From Lumbricus terrestris (Eukaryota > Annelida > Clitellata > Crassiclitellata > Lumbricidae): a stretch of 64,000 nucleotides of DNA. Each line of letters opens with the position of its first letter. The first letter of the stretch is position 1. The translations under genes were made by a program, and so were the position numbers. The notes under the pieces are model-generated. The model was not told where the DNA came from, searched no databases, and saw only the letters and a list, made by a program, of their open reading frames with translations. Where the stretch lies: assembly GCA_949752735.1 (NCBI GenBank), contig OX457037.1, positions 1,427,001-1,491,000 of the forward strand. Direction: 5' to 3'. Positions 1 to 9,962 of the stretch are shown here, one piece after another.

Positions 1-1079
1 AATAGTAGTTGCTGATGATGGAGGAGTTGTAGTCGGAGGAAGTGTAGTTGCTGTTGATGGAGGAGTTGTAGTCGGAGGAAGTGTAGTTGCTGTTGATGGA
101 GGAGTTGTAGTCGGTGGAAGAGTAGTTGCTGTTGATGGAGGAGTTGTAGTCGGTGGAATAGTAGTTGCTGTTGATGGAGGAGTTGTAGTCGGTGGAATAG
201 TAGTTGCTGATGATGGAGGAGTTGTAGTCGGAGGAAGTGTAGTTGCTGATGATGGAGGAGTTGTAGTCGGAGGAAGTGTAGTTGCTGTTGATGGAGGAGT
301 TGTAGTCGGTGGAAGAGTAGTTGCTGTTGATGGAGGAGTTGTAGTCGGTGGAATGGTAGTTGCTGTTGATGGAGGAGTTGTAGTCGGTGGAATAGTAGTT
401 GCTGTTGATGGAGGAGTTGTAGTCGGTGGAATAGTAGTTGCTGTTGATGGAGGAGTTGTAGTCGGTGGAATAGTAGTTGCTGTTGATGGAGGAGTTGTAG
501 TCGGTGGAATAGTAGTTGCTGTTGATGGAGGAGTTGTAGTCGGAGGAAGTGTAGTTGCTGTTGATGGAGGAGTTGTAGTCGGTGGAATGGTAGTTGCTGT
601 TGATGGAGGAGTTGTAGTCGGAGGAAGTGTAGTTGCTGTTGATGGAGGAGTAGTTGTCGGTGGTGGTGTAGTTCCTGTTGATGGAAGAGTAGTTATCAGT
701 GGTGGTGTAGTTCCTGTTGATGGAGAAGTAGTTGTCGGTGGTGGTGTAGTTCCTGTTGATGGAAGAGTAGTTATCAGTGGTGGTGTAGTTCCTGTTGATG
801 GAGAAGTAGTTGTCGGTGGTGGTGTAGTTCCTGTTGATGGAAGAGTAGTTATCAGTGGTTGTGTAGTTCCTGTTGATGGAGAAGTAGTTGTCGGCGGTGG
901 TGCAGTTCTTGTTGATGGAGGAGTAATTGTCGATATCGTAGAGGTTCCTGTTGATGGAGGAGTAGTTATCTGTCGCGGTGTGGTTTCTCTCGCTGGAAGA
1001 GTGGTAATCTGTGGAGAAGTTGTTTCTGTCGATGATGAAGTTGTTGTTTGCACCTGGGTCGTTGTTGTAAATGGACAAA
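1..1079 (-). CDS. PTS1: mucin-like Thr/Pro/Ser exon of module 1 (truncated by window edge)
   Basis: The exon begins at 1079 after a T-rich tract ending TTTTTTTAG, in phase 1, and stays open to the window edge (359 codons seen). It opens with a Cys-Pro pair, as the other two PTS exons do, then a less regular Thr/Ser-rich stretch. Roughly 660-900 holds about three copies of a 78-nt unit in which ITTLPSTGTTPPP alternates with TTTSPSTGTTPPL. From about 650 to position 1 a 39-nt unit encoding TTTPPSTATTIPP repeats without interruption; it is a close relative of the PTS2 unit. Mucin-type PTS repeats are usually densely O-glycosylated and extended. Long open frames on the opposite strand (such as 353-1108) are shadows of the stop-free repeat. 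The 3' end is outside the window. Confidence 0.75.
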
Positions 1080-1456
1080 CTAAAAAAATTGAATCAATAG
1101 GTTTTTGAGAGTCGCAAAAATTAGCTTTAATCGACCAATAATAATAATAATGTCTGTCAGTTCGTTTAAAGAAGAAACAAATCAGCTGAATTGGTTCTTA
1201 AATTTTTTTAGAAATGTTGAAATTTTTGCAATAATTCGATTTTAGGAACATGGCGGCAGAATTTAGATCAAATTGCAATGAGTAGGCCCTACATCCTGAG
1301 ATTACGGGCACATTCGCATCTAAGCATTGTCTCAATATCTTTAGAGATCTTATCGAACACATTACACGTAAAACGAACCACATAAGGACGTACATTTTTT
1401 CTTTCTCGCTTTTCGTTATATTCACACCTGCTAGGTAAATAGGCGAAATATAAATG

Positions 1457-1743
1457 CAGGGCCGGCCTTAGTCCCAATGGCGCCATAGGTTAGGCATCCA
1501 TTTTGGCGCCCAGACAAAGCATACATTTGGCACCCCAGGCATTACAGAAAAGTGACCTTTAAATCGATTGGGAACTATGGATGTTGCACTAAACCGACCT
1601 TCTCCAAAATTACAACATTATGCAAACAAATGACGCCGCCAAACCTACGGCGCCTAAGAATACCGTGTGGCTGAAAATTAGCATAACATTGCTCTAAAAA
1701 ATACGAAGTATTAATGGGACTAAAATTTGTTAATCCGGCTCTG
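1457..1743. mobile_element. Candidate hAT-like MITE, 287 bp
   Basis: The ends are CAGGGCCGG on the left and the inverse of CAGAGCCGG on the right, the CAG-start style of hAT termini. No convincing 8-bp target duplication is visible (left flank tataaatg, right flank tttgttat), so the boundaries are tentative. It carries no coding capacity. Confidence 0.4.
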
Positions 1744-1774
1744 TTTGTTATGTTTCGCCTCAGTATTGGGCTTG

Positions 1775-2212
1775 GGGGCCGTCCATAAAGTACGTCACGC
1801 TCCAGGGGGGAGGGTGTAAGAAAGTGTGACAGTTTGTGACAGTGGGGAGGGGGTCATGCCATGTGTGACGTCACACATTTATTTTTTAAATTCTTTATTA
1901 TATTTTTTGTTCTTAGTACCTAAAATCCGACCCGGCCCGGTCAGGCGTGTCTAAAACCCGGCCTGGCGGATAAAAGTTGATTTCCCGTCACTATCAAAGC
2001 GTTTAGGGACACACGTCACTATCAGAGGGATTAGGCATAGTATCCTAGGGTTTAGAGGTTTAGGTAAATGGTTATGTTTTTAAATTTTTGGTTCGAAAGT
2101 GTGACGTACTTTAGGGGGGGGGGTGTCCGAGATTTGTGACAGTTTGTGACAGGGGGGGAGAGGGGGGTCAAAAATGGTCAAAAATAGCGTGACGTACTTT
2201 ATGGACGGCCCC
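1775..2212. mobile_element. TIR element (MITE), 438 bp, flanked by TTG
   Basis: Near-perfect terminal inverted repeats of about 26 bp begin GGGGCCGTCCATAAAGTACG at both ends. TTG flanks both sides (1772-1774 and 2213-2215), consistent with a 3-bp target duplication. The interior is G-rich with repeated GTGACAGTTTGTGACAG words. A half copy with the same right end lies at 28690-28787. The superfamily is uncertain. Confidence 0.75.
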
Positions 2213-2559
2213 TTGCTGGCGCGGCATCACCGCGGTAATGGACAACGACCAGGTGATAAGAAAAAACGGTATTATTGGTTACTATCATAGTCCTGTATGA
2301 TGAGAAGATGGAAATTGAGGATGTTAAGTAGTCAGAAATTATCTGCACCAGTTTATTGAAAACTTTTAAGCCAAAAGTTGCTTTACAGAAGACCATTGTC
2401 CTAAATCGCTTTCCTATGCCTCAAGTCGCAGCGCATTAATTTGTTAAGTATTCCTAATACAAAGATTTTACACACACGGAAAAATATTATAACTAAGTAA
2501 GTAGTTTTAAATCAGGCTGTTGATTCGCACACTAGGGATTCGAACACACCGGCTTTAAC

Positions 2560-3434
2560 ACATTGGCCGCTGGACCAAATTTCAGCCGCACGCTAGAGAA
2601 TTATGTCAAAATTTTTTTTTATGCTCAGCATATCTGTTGGTTTCCACAGTCATACTGTCTATGATCTGTGGAGTAATAAACTTATTTAGAATGTCCATGG
2701 GAATTGTTGATGGTGTTAGTCCACAAGCATTTGTGATACCTGTATCCCCTGTAAACATAAAGCCTGGAGGGGGCATGTAGTCAGGTCTAACTTCCTCCCA
2801 GCAGTCAGAATCCACCAGTGTGTTGACCGTGGAAAAATCGTATTCATCAGTATCGGAGTCACTGGCAGCTTGTACAACGTCAGCAGTGACTGTCACAGGT
2901 GCCTCTTCATCTGGATCCACATCCCCGTCACTGAACTCTGAAGCCGCTAAATTCGATATACCGGTACATCCCTGATCAGATGGCCCTGTGTTATCAGCAC
3001 ACGTGTCTGCTACCATATCAGCATGTCTATTATCGTCCTCCTTCTCGTGATCACTAACACCGTTACAACTGTCTCTATCGATGTCATTCTCTTCAAAAGA
3101 GTCGTCTTCAGAGTTATCAGCAAGAATTTTATTCAAAGCTTGTGCAACATTATATTTGCGTTTACTATTTCGAGACGCCATTTTCAATCAACAACGTGGA
3201 ACTTCAACAACATAGAGTAAATATGCATAGCATAGAAATATACTGATATTTTATTTCAATTACATTCGCCAGGTGTCACACTACATGTTGAAGTCCTGCT
3301 CTAAGCTAGGCTATAGCGCTCTGCCACGCTAAGCGTGACACAACACCCCCACAATGATGGACGTCTTTAGACGTCCGTAGCGCAGGACAGTCCTAAACGA
3401 GGGACGTCTAAAGACGTCCGTAGCGGCCAATGTG
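2560..3434 (-). mobile_element. Internally deleted piggyBac-type element, 875 bp
   Basis: Both ends carry TTAA (2556-2559 and 3435-3438) followed by the shared terminal inverted repeat CACATTGGCCGCT. TTAA target duplication is the hallmark of piggyBac. Subterminal copies of an ACGTCTTTAGACGTCC palindrome occur near the right end (3359-3416). The only ORF is the N-terminal part of a piggyBac-like transposase, so the element cannot move by itself. It lies in the C1-PTS1 intron of the Ig-mucin gene. Confidence 0.85.
2606..3187 (-). pseudogene. N-terminal fragment of piggyBac-like transposase (193 aa)
   Basis: The ORF starts inside the element with a short basic stretch (MKMASRNSKRKYNV), continues with a long acidic Asp/Glu/Ser-rich region (about residues 23-125), then reaches the motif PMDILNKFITPQIID...ETNRYA (about 163-187). 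That motif matches the start of the conserved DDE_Tnp_1_7 region of piggyBac transposases. The ORF then ends. The whole RNase-H-like catalytic core and the C-terminal Cys-rich domain are missing, although family members are typically 550-600 residues. The start methionine lies just inside the right terminus, as expected for a transposase gene read from that end. It is a truncated derivative; domestication is not supported because the TIRs and TTAA are still present. Confidence 0.75.
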
Positions 3435-3492
3435 TTAATTTAGCCTACATCGTTGAAAGCCGCACGCGTCTTCGAAAAACTAAAAAACTCAC

Positions 3493-3813
3493 CTTCCATT
3501 GAGCAAGATGCGCTGAACTCCGGTGCATTCGTTGCGATGTAATCATACACAATCTCAGTTGGTGCATTAAAATTAACAATACAGGTAACGTTCCCGGAAA
3601 CGCTGCTGTCCACTGTAATTGTTGAAGTAGATTCGAATACGTAGTAATCGATTCTCGTCCTTTGAGGAGTGTCCGTAGTGTAAACGACGTCACCGATTAT
3701 CCATGTCATATTAGCATTGATGGGATGTATTGTGCCATCGGCGTAAATGATGCTACATGATAGCTGGACAGCGTTCGGTGAAGAAGCACTGCACGAACAA
3801 TCTGGAGCATCAC
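3493..3813 (-). CDS. C1: IgC-like domain exon of module 1
   Basis: 107 codons between acceptor TTTTCACAG and donor G|GTGAGT, phase 1-1. The domain opens with a CSC motif, then shows the Ig hallmarks: B-strand Cys (VQLSCSI), C-strand Trp (NMTW), an E-strand-like STSTITVDS, and F-strand Cys (NVTCIVNF). It closes with EFSASCSMEG, which adds another Cys. Sequons occur at NMT and NVT. The five Cys exceed the canonical pair; the extra CSC and terminal Cys are conserved in all three C exons. The downstream PTS exon adds one Cys, giving an even number per module. A conserved D-x-IATNAPEF segment sits near the end. Known of the family: Ig domains in phase-1 exons are typical of extracellular proteins. 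The binding partner is unknown. Confidence 0.8.
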
Positions 3814-3831
3814 CTGTGAAAAGGAAATAAT

Positions 3832-3902
<71 letters not shown>
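3832..3902. repeat. (AAT)n microsatellite
   Basis: About 71 bp of uninterrupted AAT immediately upstream (in transcript sense) of the C1 acceptor polypyrimidine tract, only about 20 bp from the splice site. Confidence 0.97.
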
Positions 3903-3904
<2 letters not shown>

Positions 3905-4027
3905 TTTAATAGTGAAATATTTGAAGATGTTCTGGCGTGTCCATTTTGCACGGGGTTTTGTGCCAGCTTGGTTTCTATATGAAGCAAATAAGAAGAAAAG
4001 AAAGTTATTTGTTTATAGTTTTCTGTT

Positions 4028-4392
4028 GCAGTTGCACAGCGTAATACTTATTACTTACATCGTATGTCCTGTTAAACTTAGGCCTATGCAGATGAACACT
4101 TTGCTAACGTTGTGGCAGAAGTGCATTGATTATACATGTATCTAGCCGTCTCCGGATTGTCTCGATAAAGACGAAACATATTATGGTTTAGAATCTTGTT
4201 TAAGCTAACTTGATAGTCCATGATCTTCTTCTCCTAAACTTTACAGGGTACTTCCAACAAGCATCTGATATACACCACTATTCTAGAATGTTGGCAAATA
4301 AAAATGGAATTTTTTGCAAAGCGTTCATCTGCATAGGCCTAAGTTTAACAAAACATACGATGTAAGTAGTAATTACTACGCTGTGCAACTGC
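4028..4392. mobile_element. Foldback/MITE-like inverted repeat, 365 bp
   Basis: Two arms of about 80 bp (4028-4110 and 4316-4392) are inverted copies beginning GCAGTTGCACAGCGTA, separated by about 205 bp. They share the words TTACTTACATCGTATG and TTAAACTTAGGCCTATGCAG. No target duplication is clear. Confidence 0.75.
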
Positions 4393-4844
4393 TGCTTGAA
4401 GGGGCGCTATAACAAGTGCACATACAAACAAATATACGTACATATACATTATGTATAACTGTATATACGTACTCTTCCGGCTATCTTGGCATATCAGCTC
4501 GCTTAAACTCACAGAGATTCCGTATTAAATTAAATGGGCCAGGTTATGGAACTTGGATCTGGGAGTCGACCCCAATAAACCGACCCCAGTCGAGTAGGAC
4601 ATAGCAAGTCGAGTCGAGTCGTTTCTGATGACCCCAAGTCGAATTGTGTAAGGAGAAGTGACAATTATTCTTTGGAATTGTTTTTAGAGGCTGAGGCATT
4701 AATTATTACTAACTCAAACAAAGGAAAAAAATTATAATGTGTGGAATCTGAAAATGGACAAGTTAAAAACTCATAATAATTGGCCGTCACATTGTCAACT
4801 GCATATACATATACATAAAATATTCCTACGTACATATACATATA

Positions 4845-6041
4845 CAGGGTGCGGCCAAAAAAAATAACCCATTACTAAAATTGCGATTTCTCGACAACCG
4901 CTGAATATTTTCTTACAAATATTTTAATTCTTATTCATAACATATTTCTGCATATTATTTGAAAATTTTATGTCAGTATCTTTATATTTGTGATAATGAC
5001 ATCAGGCAGAAGAAAGAACTGCATTTTTTCAATTTAACACGGCATTCACGAAATGGGAAATCATAATTTTACATAAAATAGCCTGCAGTGTGCAATAGTA
5101 AGGTCTTCTTCACCGATGAAAAGATTTTTTACATCAATCCACCCATTAATACTCAAAACAACCGCGTCTGGGCGAAGTAGAAAAAAGCCGATGTCCATCC
5201 AAGCCGCCTGTTGGTCGAGAGAGCCAAATTCTCTCCCAAAATCATGGTTTCTGCAGGTGTCAGCTATGAGGACAAAGGACTCTTGCATTTCACTGACGAG
5301 AGGGCCAAAGTCAATGCTAAGTACTACGTGGAGAATCTTTTGCCTAAGCTTGTCGATGACTGTAACAGTCTTGGGAAATCAGTTCACTTTTCAGCAAGAT
5401 GGAGCGCCCGCTCACGGCGCCAAGCTGGCCCAAGATTGGTCAACAAGTCACTGTCCGGACTTCATCGACAAGGATTCATGGCCGCCAAATTCCTCAGATA
5501 CGAACCCACTCGACTATACTGTCTGGTGTGCAATGCTTGAGACTTACAACAAACTTCCCACAAAGCCAAAGAACATTTCTGAACTGAAAACTACGCTGCA
5601 AATCATCTGGAATGACTTGCCACTTGAGACCATTCACACGTCTGTTCTGGGCTTTCTAAAATGTCTGCAAGCTTGCGTAAAAGCAAACGGTGGTCACATC
5701 GAACATTCACTGCCAAAAATTTAACAGTTTGGCCTAATCTTGTCAACAACAATAAGTAACCTTGCGCTTTCTAACAATTCTGTTTGCGTCGCTACTTTGT
5801 TACTTAGGCCTATTGCTGTTATTGCTGTCACTACTCACTAAATGTCTGTTGAAACGAAAATAACATAGTTTCATTTCAGGGTTGCACCATTTTGGTGTTC
5901 ATGAATCGAATTTCACTAGATTTAGCCAAGTTGTAGATAGATATGTGTCAAATAGACTGTCGAAGTTTTATAACAAAATATTCAGCGGTTTTTGAGAAAT
6001 CGCGATTTTCGTAATGGGGTATTTTTTTCGGCCGCACCCTG
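4845..6041 (+). mobile_element. Defective mariner-type element (about 1.2 kb, TA target)
   Basis: Inverted ends of roughly 70 bp begin CAGGGTGCGGCC and continue through an AAAAAAATA.CCCATTAC stretch into CCGCTGAATATTTT. TA flanks both sides (4843-4844 and 6042-6043). About 250 bp separate the left end from the transposase remnant, too little for the N-terminal helix-turn-helix region, so the element is internally deleted and non-autonomous. Confidence 0.9.
5100..5724 (+). pseudogene. Mariner transposase DDE-domain remnant
   Basis: Reading from 5100, FFTDEKIF carries the first catalytic Asp. It is followed by the family-typical NRVW, FSPKIMVSAGVS and LLPKLVDDC blocks. One in-frame stop occurs at about 5180, and a frameshift lies between about 5345 and 5395. 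The second frame then gives QQDGAPAH (second Asp) and WPPNSSDTNPLDY (third Asp), ending at a stop at 5724. Thirty-seven residues separate the second and third catalytic Asp, which points to a DD37D (maT-like) mariner branch. The N-terminal DNA-binding domain is absent. The stop and frameshift make it a pseudogene. Confidence 0.85.
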
Positions 6042-6450
6042 TACATATAGATATGTATAACTGTATATACATATGTAGTTAGGCCTATGATAGAATAGGT
6101 TACTATGCCTGCATAGCCCAAATTATCACAAAACTGTTCAAACTAAAATACAAAAAGCATAAAATAGGCTAAATAAACTTTGAACAAATTCATTTATCAA
6201 GAACGATCGTTGCTCGTGGGTATACGAAATTAATTATCACAAAAATTGACCTGACTTCTTGCATTATTAGCTAACGTAGGCCTAGGCTAACGGCTAATTA
6301 CAATGTCAAAGTCGACTTCAAGTCGCAAGTCGGGTGTTTTTCTACCAAGTCGAGTCAAGTCGTTCTAGCTCCAAGTCGTCGGCTTCAAATCGACCTCAAG
6401 TCACTTTAGGGCCAAGTGGGGTCGGATTAGCTGACCAAAGGCACTCCCAG

Positions 6451-6918
6451 GTATAATGGAACTCACTTCGAACATGTCTTCATATCAAACAGGCGTCCAT
6501 CTTGCAAAGGGTTAAAACACTGCTACATACCTACTATATATATAGCCTGATTTTTTTTATCAGTTAAGTTCATTATTATGACTTGTCTTGTCATGCTGTT
6601 CATGCTGTTTATGCTGTTCAATTCATGCCGTTAGCCGTCTAGTCACCTGTTAAAGTAGCGCTAATAAATAGGTGTCCCTGTAGCGGGATATTCATCCCTT
6701 AGGGCCTTCCATGCTACCATCTTCCTCTGGTGGCTGACTATCCGCGCCTCAGATTCACAATTTGGTGTGACCTTGCTCGCGTTATAAATTTATGTAGGCC
6801 TAATAATAAAATAAATAATACCATCCTAGTACGTGAAGCTTGCTGTTATGACAAGTTGTTAATAGAACACAATAAATGGAACTGAAGAGGTCTCCAGAAC
6901 CGATTGAATAGAGAGTAA
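6451..6918. other. Intronic stretch without recognisable feature
   Basis: No repeat, RNA gene or coding signal recognised. Confidence 0.5.
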
Positions 6919-7361
6919 CAATGGTTCTCAACCTGTGAGTCGCGACCCCCAGGGGGGTCGCCTAATGATTTGCCAAGGGTCGCCTGGACCATTAGCCTAA
7001 GAGATTTGCAAAAGATGTACACATGTAATAGCAATTTCAACGCTATCCACTATGTCTAGTATAAATTTGTGGCTATAGGCTACTTTGCTAGGATTATCTC
7101 TTTAGAAAGCAGCAGCCAATTTAATTTTGGCATTTTCAGTTTCAAAATGTAAATTCCACTTTTACCATTCTTCTAAAAAAGGCAATATCCGGTTTGCTTA
7201 TGTAATTTATGCTGCCCGCTAGTCATGCATATAGATTATAGACGGAGTCTTTGGGAGACGTAGACATATAATCCTTCAATATTCTGGAAATAGTTCGTAT
7301 ATATCATGAATTATTATGAATTTCTACTGTGCAATACTTTGTGATCCGCCTTTTATACATA

Positions 7362-8096
7362 ACTAGATGTGTAACCCGGCGTTGCCCGGGAAATTTAGGG
7401 TTTTAAACACTACTCCACTGTGGCACCCAACGTTGACCGCTAAATTTCAGGTTTTCGCCAACCCTCTACCGGGTCTACCCTACCCCGCTTCCCCAAAAAG
7501 CCAAACGTAACCCGCCCCTGCGGGGCGCTACAAAAATTATTACTGGGCTTGTATGACGTCATTCGGGCTGTAGACTCTTTTACTAAAGCTCGATACTGTT
7601 TACCAAAGCGTGAGCGATGAAATTTGTCTTAAAACGCTTCTGTCTTAAAACGCTAATAACTCGAGTTCTAAAGTGAAATTTAGGGTTTTAAACACTACTC
7701 CACTGTGGTACCCATCGTTGACTGCTAAATTTCGGATTTTCGCCAACCCTCCACCCCACCTCGCTTCCCCAAAAAGCCAAACTTGACCCACCTCTGCGGG
7801 GCGCTACGGAAATTATTACTGGACGGGTATGACGTCATGCGGAGTAGACTCTTCACTAAAGTGCTAGCGTGATCATTTATTGATGAAAAGTGTCTTAAAA
7901 CGCTAATAACTCTTGTTTTAAACTGAATTAAAACCTGAAAATAGTTGCGCTGACCTTATAATTTGGGTAAGAATCGATTGCAAGAATTTTTTTAAACCGA
8001 CGTTGTTTCATTTCCGAGCCTATTCTGCAGGGGAGAGTCAAAAGCGTACAAACAAACAAACAAACATATGGAATTTTGGAATTATAATATAGATGA
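7362..8096 (+). repeat. Interspersed repeat with CCCGGCGTTGCCCGGG signature, copy 1
   Basis: It starts ACTAG...ACCCGGCGTTGCCCGGGA and ends with (CAAA)n followed by an AT-rich ...ATAGATGAG tail. A second copy with the same head and a similar tail is at 51083-52046. Internally, about 7393-7600 and 7676-7870 are a diverged tandem duplication (period about 285 bp). No coding potential is evident; the class is unknown to me. Confidence 0.7.
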
Positions 8097-8545
8097 GCAA
8101 TTTTGCTAAGATGTCAGCTTAAAATGCATGTATACCATTACCGTGTCCAAATTAAAAAATTTAAGCAATAAGGAGGAAATATTTATCTCAAGCCACATCT
8201 TTCAACAATAAAATCATGAGTAATTTTGTTCTGATGACAGCTTAAAATGCTACCATTAGTGTAAAAAGTTTAAATAATTTAGACAATGGGAAGGGGACAT
8301 AAATTTTATTGAATTCTCAAACCTTGTTTTCAGCACTGAAATTATGAGAAATTTGTTGAGATGATATCTTACAATGCGACCATTGCAGCATGGAAATTAA
8401 AAAAATTTAAGCAACAGGAGGGACACTTTGAAGTCTTTAACCACGACTATCAGCATTGATATGCTGATCAATTTCGTTTAAATGACAGTCTAAAATGCTA
8501 CCATTGCAGTGTGAAAATTCAAAAACTTGTCGTCAATGGGGCAAT
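8094..8545. repeat. Diverged tandem repeat, period about 115-120 bp, four copies
   Basis: Four successive copies share the words GAGCAATTTTG, GATGACAGCTTAAAATGC, TACCATT..AGTGT and AAAAATTTAAGCAAT..GG. Copies are strongly diverged. They lie inside the hAT element. Confidence 0.75.
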
Positions 8546-9641
8546 CCCCTCCTCAAACCCCACCTCCTGCTCGATGCATTCAAAAAGAGCACAAGCAAAG
8601 TTTATGAAATTGGCAGCTTACCTAAACGAATCAGCTAGGTGGAAACAGCGTTAAGAAAAGAAGACCTATAATATTGATCAATGTCTCAGAGAAACCTATT
8701 GCTTAATAGTGTCAACGTGAGCAGAGCAAATACAATTTTTTTAAATTTTTACTGTCATTTTGTCGATCGAATTAATGAAACCCAACGAATAAACTGAATT
8801 AAGTGCCATTCATATAGCCTACTAAACGTCTTAACTATGCATAAAAGCATGGCCAGTATTTTTAAGCACAAAGCTGATGACTCCAATGAGGCACATAAAT
8901 ACTTGTATGTACTTGAAATGGACGGCGAGAAGTAACAGCAGCAAGACGTGGCTGTTACTGTGGAATCTGGATGAAGTGTCACAGACTGATTACTGATTAG
9001 ATTTATGAAGCTTCGACTTAAAATTACCGAACAGACTGAGGAAAACCCAGACAATTGCGAAAAGCAATGTCGAATTATGAAGCAAAATCCATAGCTGTGG
9101 AAAATGATAAAAAAAAGTGCAGTGACTATAGGGATAGCTAGATAAATTTTGTATTGGGGATTTGGGGTCGTCACAACTAACGAAATCTTACCAAGGGGTC
9201 ACCGCACTAAAAAGGTTAAGAACCGCTGGAGAGGAAGAAGACTTGCAATCAGAATATGCAGCTGGATGACATGTATATTGTATATAGCCAATGTCATCCT
9301 ATAACTGCGATAACTGCTTGATCACAAGAACTACCTCATCCAAGTTTCATCCATCCAAACTGCGATAAAAGGCCCTTGTTCAGATTAACGTGATAGTCCT
9401 GTTGCGATCGCCATTTACAGGTAGACTCAGACACTCATAGAACCAACGTGGTTTTGCGATAAATTAGTTTTGCGACAAATTAAAAATGCGCATAGATTTA
9501 GAAATACCTAAGACTATAAGCTTAGTTTCCGAATGGTAATTTAAAATGTACATAATTTGATGAAAATTATGTGCTATGCAGCTCAACAAGGCATAGTTGG
9601 CTATTAACTTGACATCGTGTAAGTAAATAAAAAATACTAAC

Positions 9642-9962
9642 GGACGACCACGAGTTTTGCTGCTGTCCGGTTGTTATTGTTGGCACATTCTGCGAAGTAC
9701 AGCCCAGAAGTTGAAGGCAGACCTCCGCTGTCAGTCGTTCTCGCCTTCAGTATTACCAGTCCGCTTTCATTCAGATAGAAGATTCCATTCAATGAAGGGT
9801 CGACGTTGTCGCTATAACTCGAGATAGCTACACTATCAAACTCATTAGAGGTCGGACTGAGTGACCACTTGACGTTCCTAGGGACAGTTGTCAGATTCAT
9901 CTCTGTGTACGTGTCTCCTTCATAGACCGCAAAATTCTCCAGATTCGATATGCACTCGGGAA
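9642..9962 (-). CDS. V1: IgV-like domain exon of module 1
   Basis: 107 codons between acceptor CTCTTTTAAG and donor C|GTTAGT, phase 1-1. The order is PECISNLENFAVYEGDT (A/A' strands), NVKWSLSPTSNEF (C strand with Trp), a D/E region with PSLNGIFYLNESGLVI, and STSGLYFAECANNN (F strand with Cys), ending in a G-strand-like AAKLVVV. The B-strand position, where Ig domains normally have Cys, is MNLTT. The other Cys is N-terminal, in PEC. The STSGLY segment replaces the usual DxGxYxC. Sequons occur at NLT, NES and NRT; the NES/NET/NQS sequon before SGL(V/I)I is shared by all three V exons. No ligand can be named. The exon follows PTS2 across a 1,036-bp intron. Confidence 0.78.

Larger units (their letters stand above)
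1080..3492 (-). other. Intron C1-PTS1, filled with DNA transposons
   Basis: 2,413 bp between donor G|GTGAGT at 3492 and acceptor TTTAG at 1080. It contains three TIR elements (1457-1743, 1775-2212, 2560-3434). The remaining short gaps show nothing recognisable. Confidence 0.65.
4559..6450. mobile_element. TIR element rich in AAGTCGAG words, interrupted by mariner
   Basis: The ends CTGGGAGT and ACTCCCAG are inverted, with inner matches to CCGACCCCA. Both inner flanks (about 4590-4640 and 6300-6400) are rich in AAGTCGAGTC words. The TA-flanked mariner derivative lies between them, so this reads as an older element with a younger insertion. The target duplication was not found. Confidence 0.4.
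6919..9228. mobile_element. hAT-type element, 2.3 kb, with 8-bp target duplication
   Basis: The left end CAATGGTTCTCAACCT and the inverse of CAGCGGTTCTTAACCT on the right are classic hAT termini. The flanks gagagtaa (6911-6918) and gagaggaa (9229-9236) match at 7 of 8 positions, consistent with an aged target duplication. No transposase is readable. The interior holds a nested repeat (7362-8096) and a 120-bp tandem array (8094-8545). Confidence 0.8.
3814..9641 (-). other. Intron V1-C1 (5.8 kb), transposon-rich
   Basis: It runs from donor C|GTTAGT at 9641 to the acceptor at 3814. It contains an AAT microsatellite, a foldback element, a mariner derivative probably nested in an AAGTCGAG-rich TIR element, and a 2.3-kb hAT element with an older repeat inside. 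I see nothing in 6451-6918 or 9237-9641. Confidence 0.65.

Noticed and set aside
8755..9174. 139-codon minus-strand ORF within the hAT element
   Set aside because: No family motif; hydrophobic composition from AT-rich sequence; possibly antisense of a decayed transposase.
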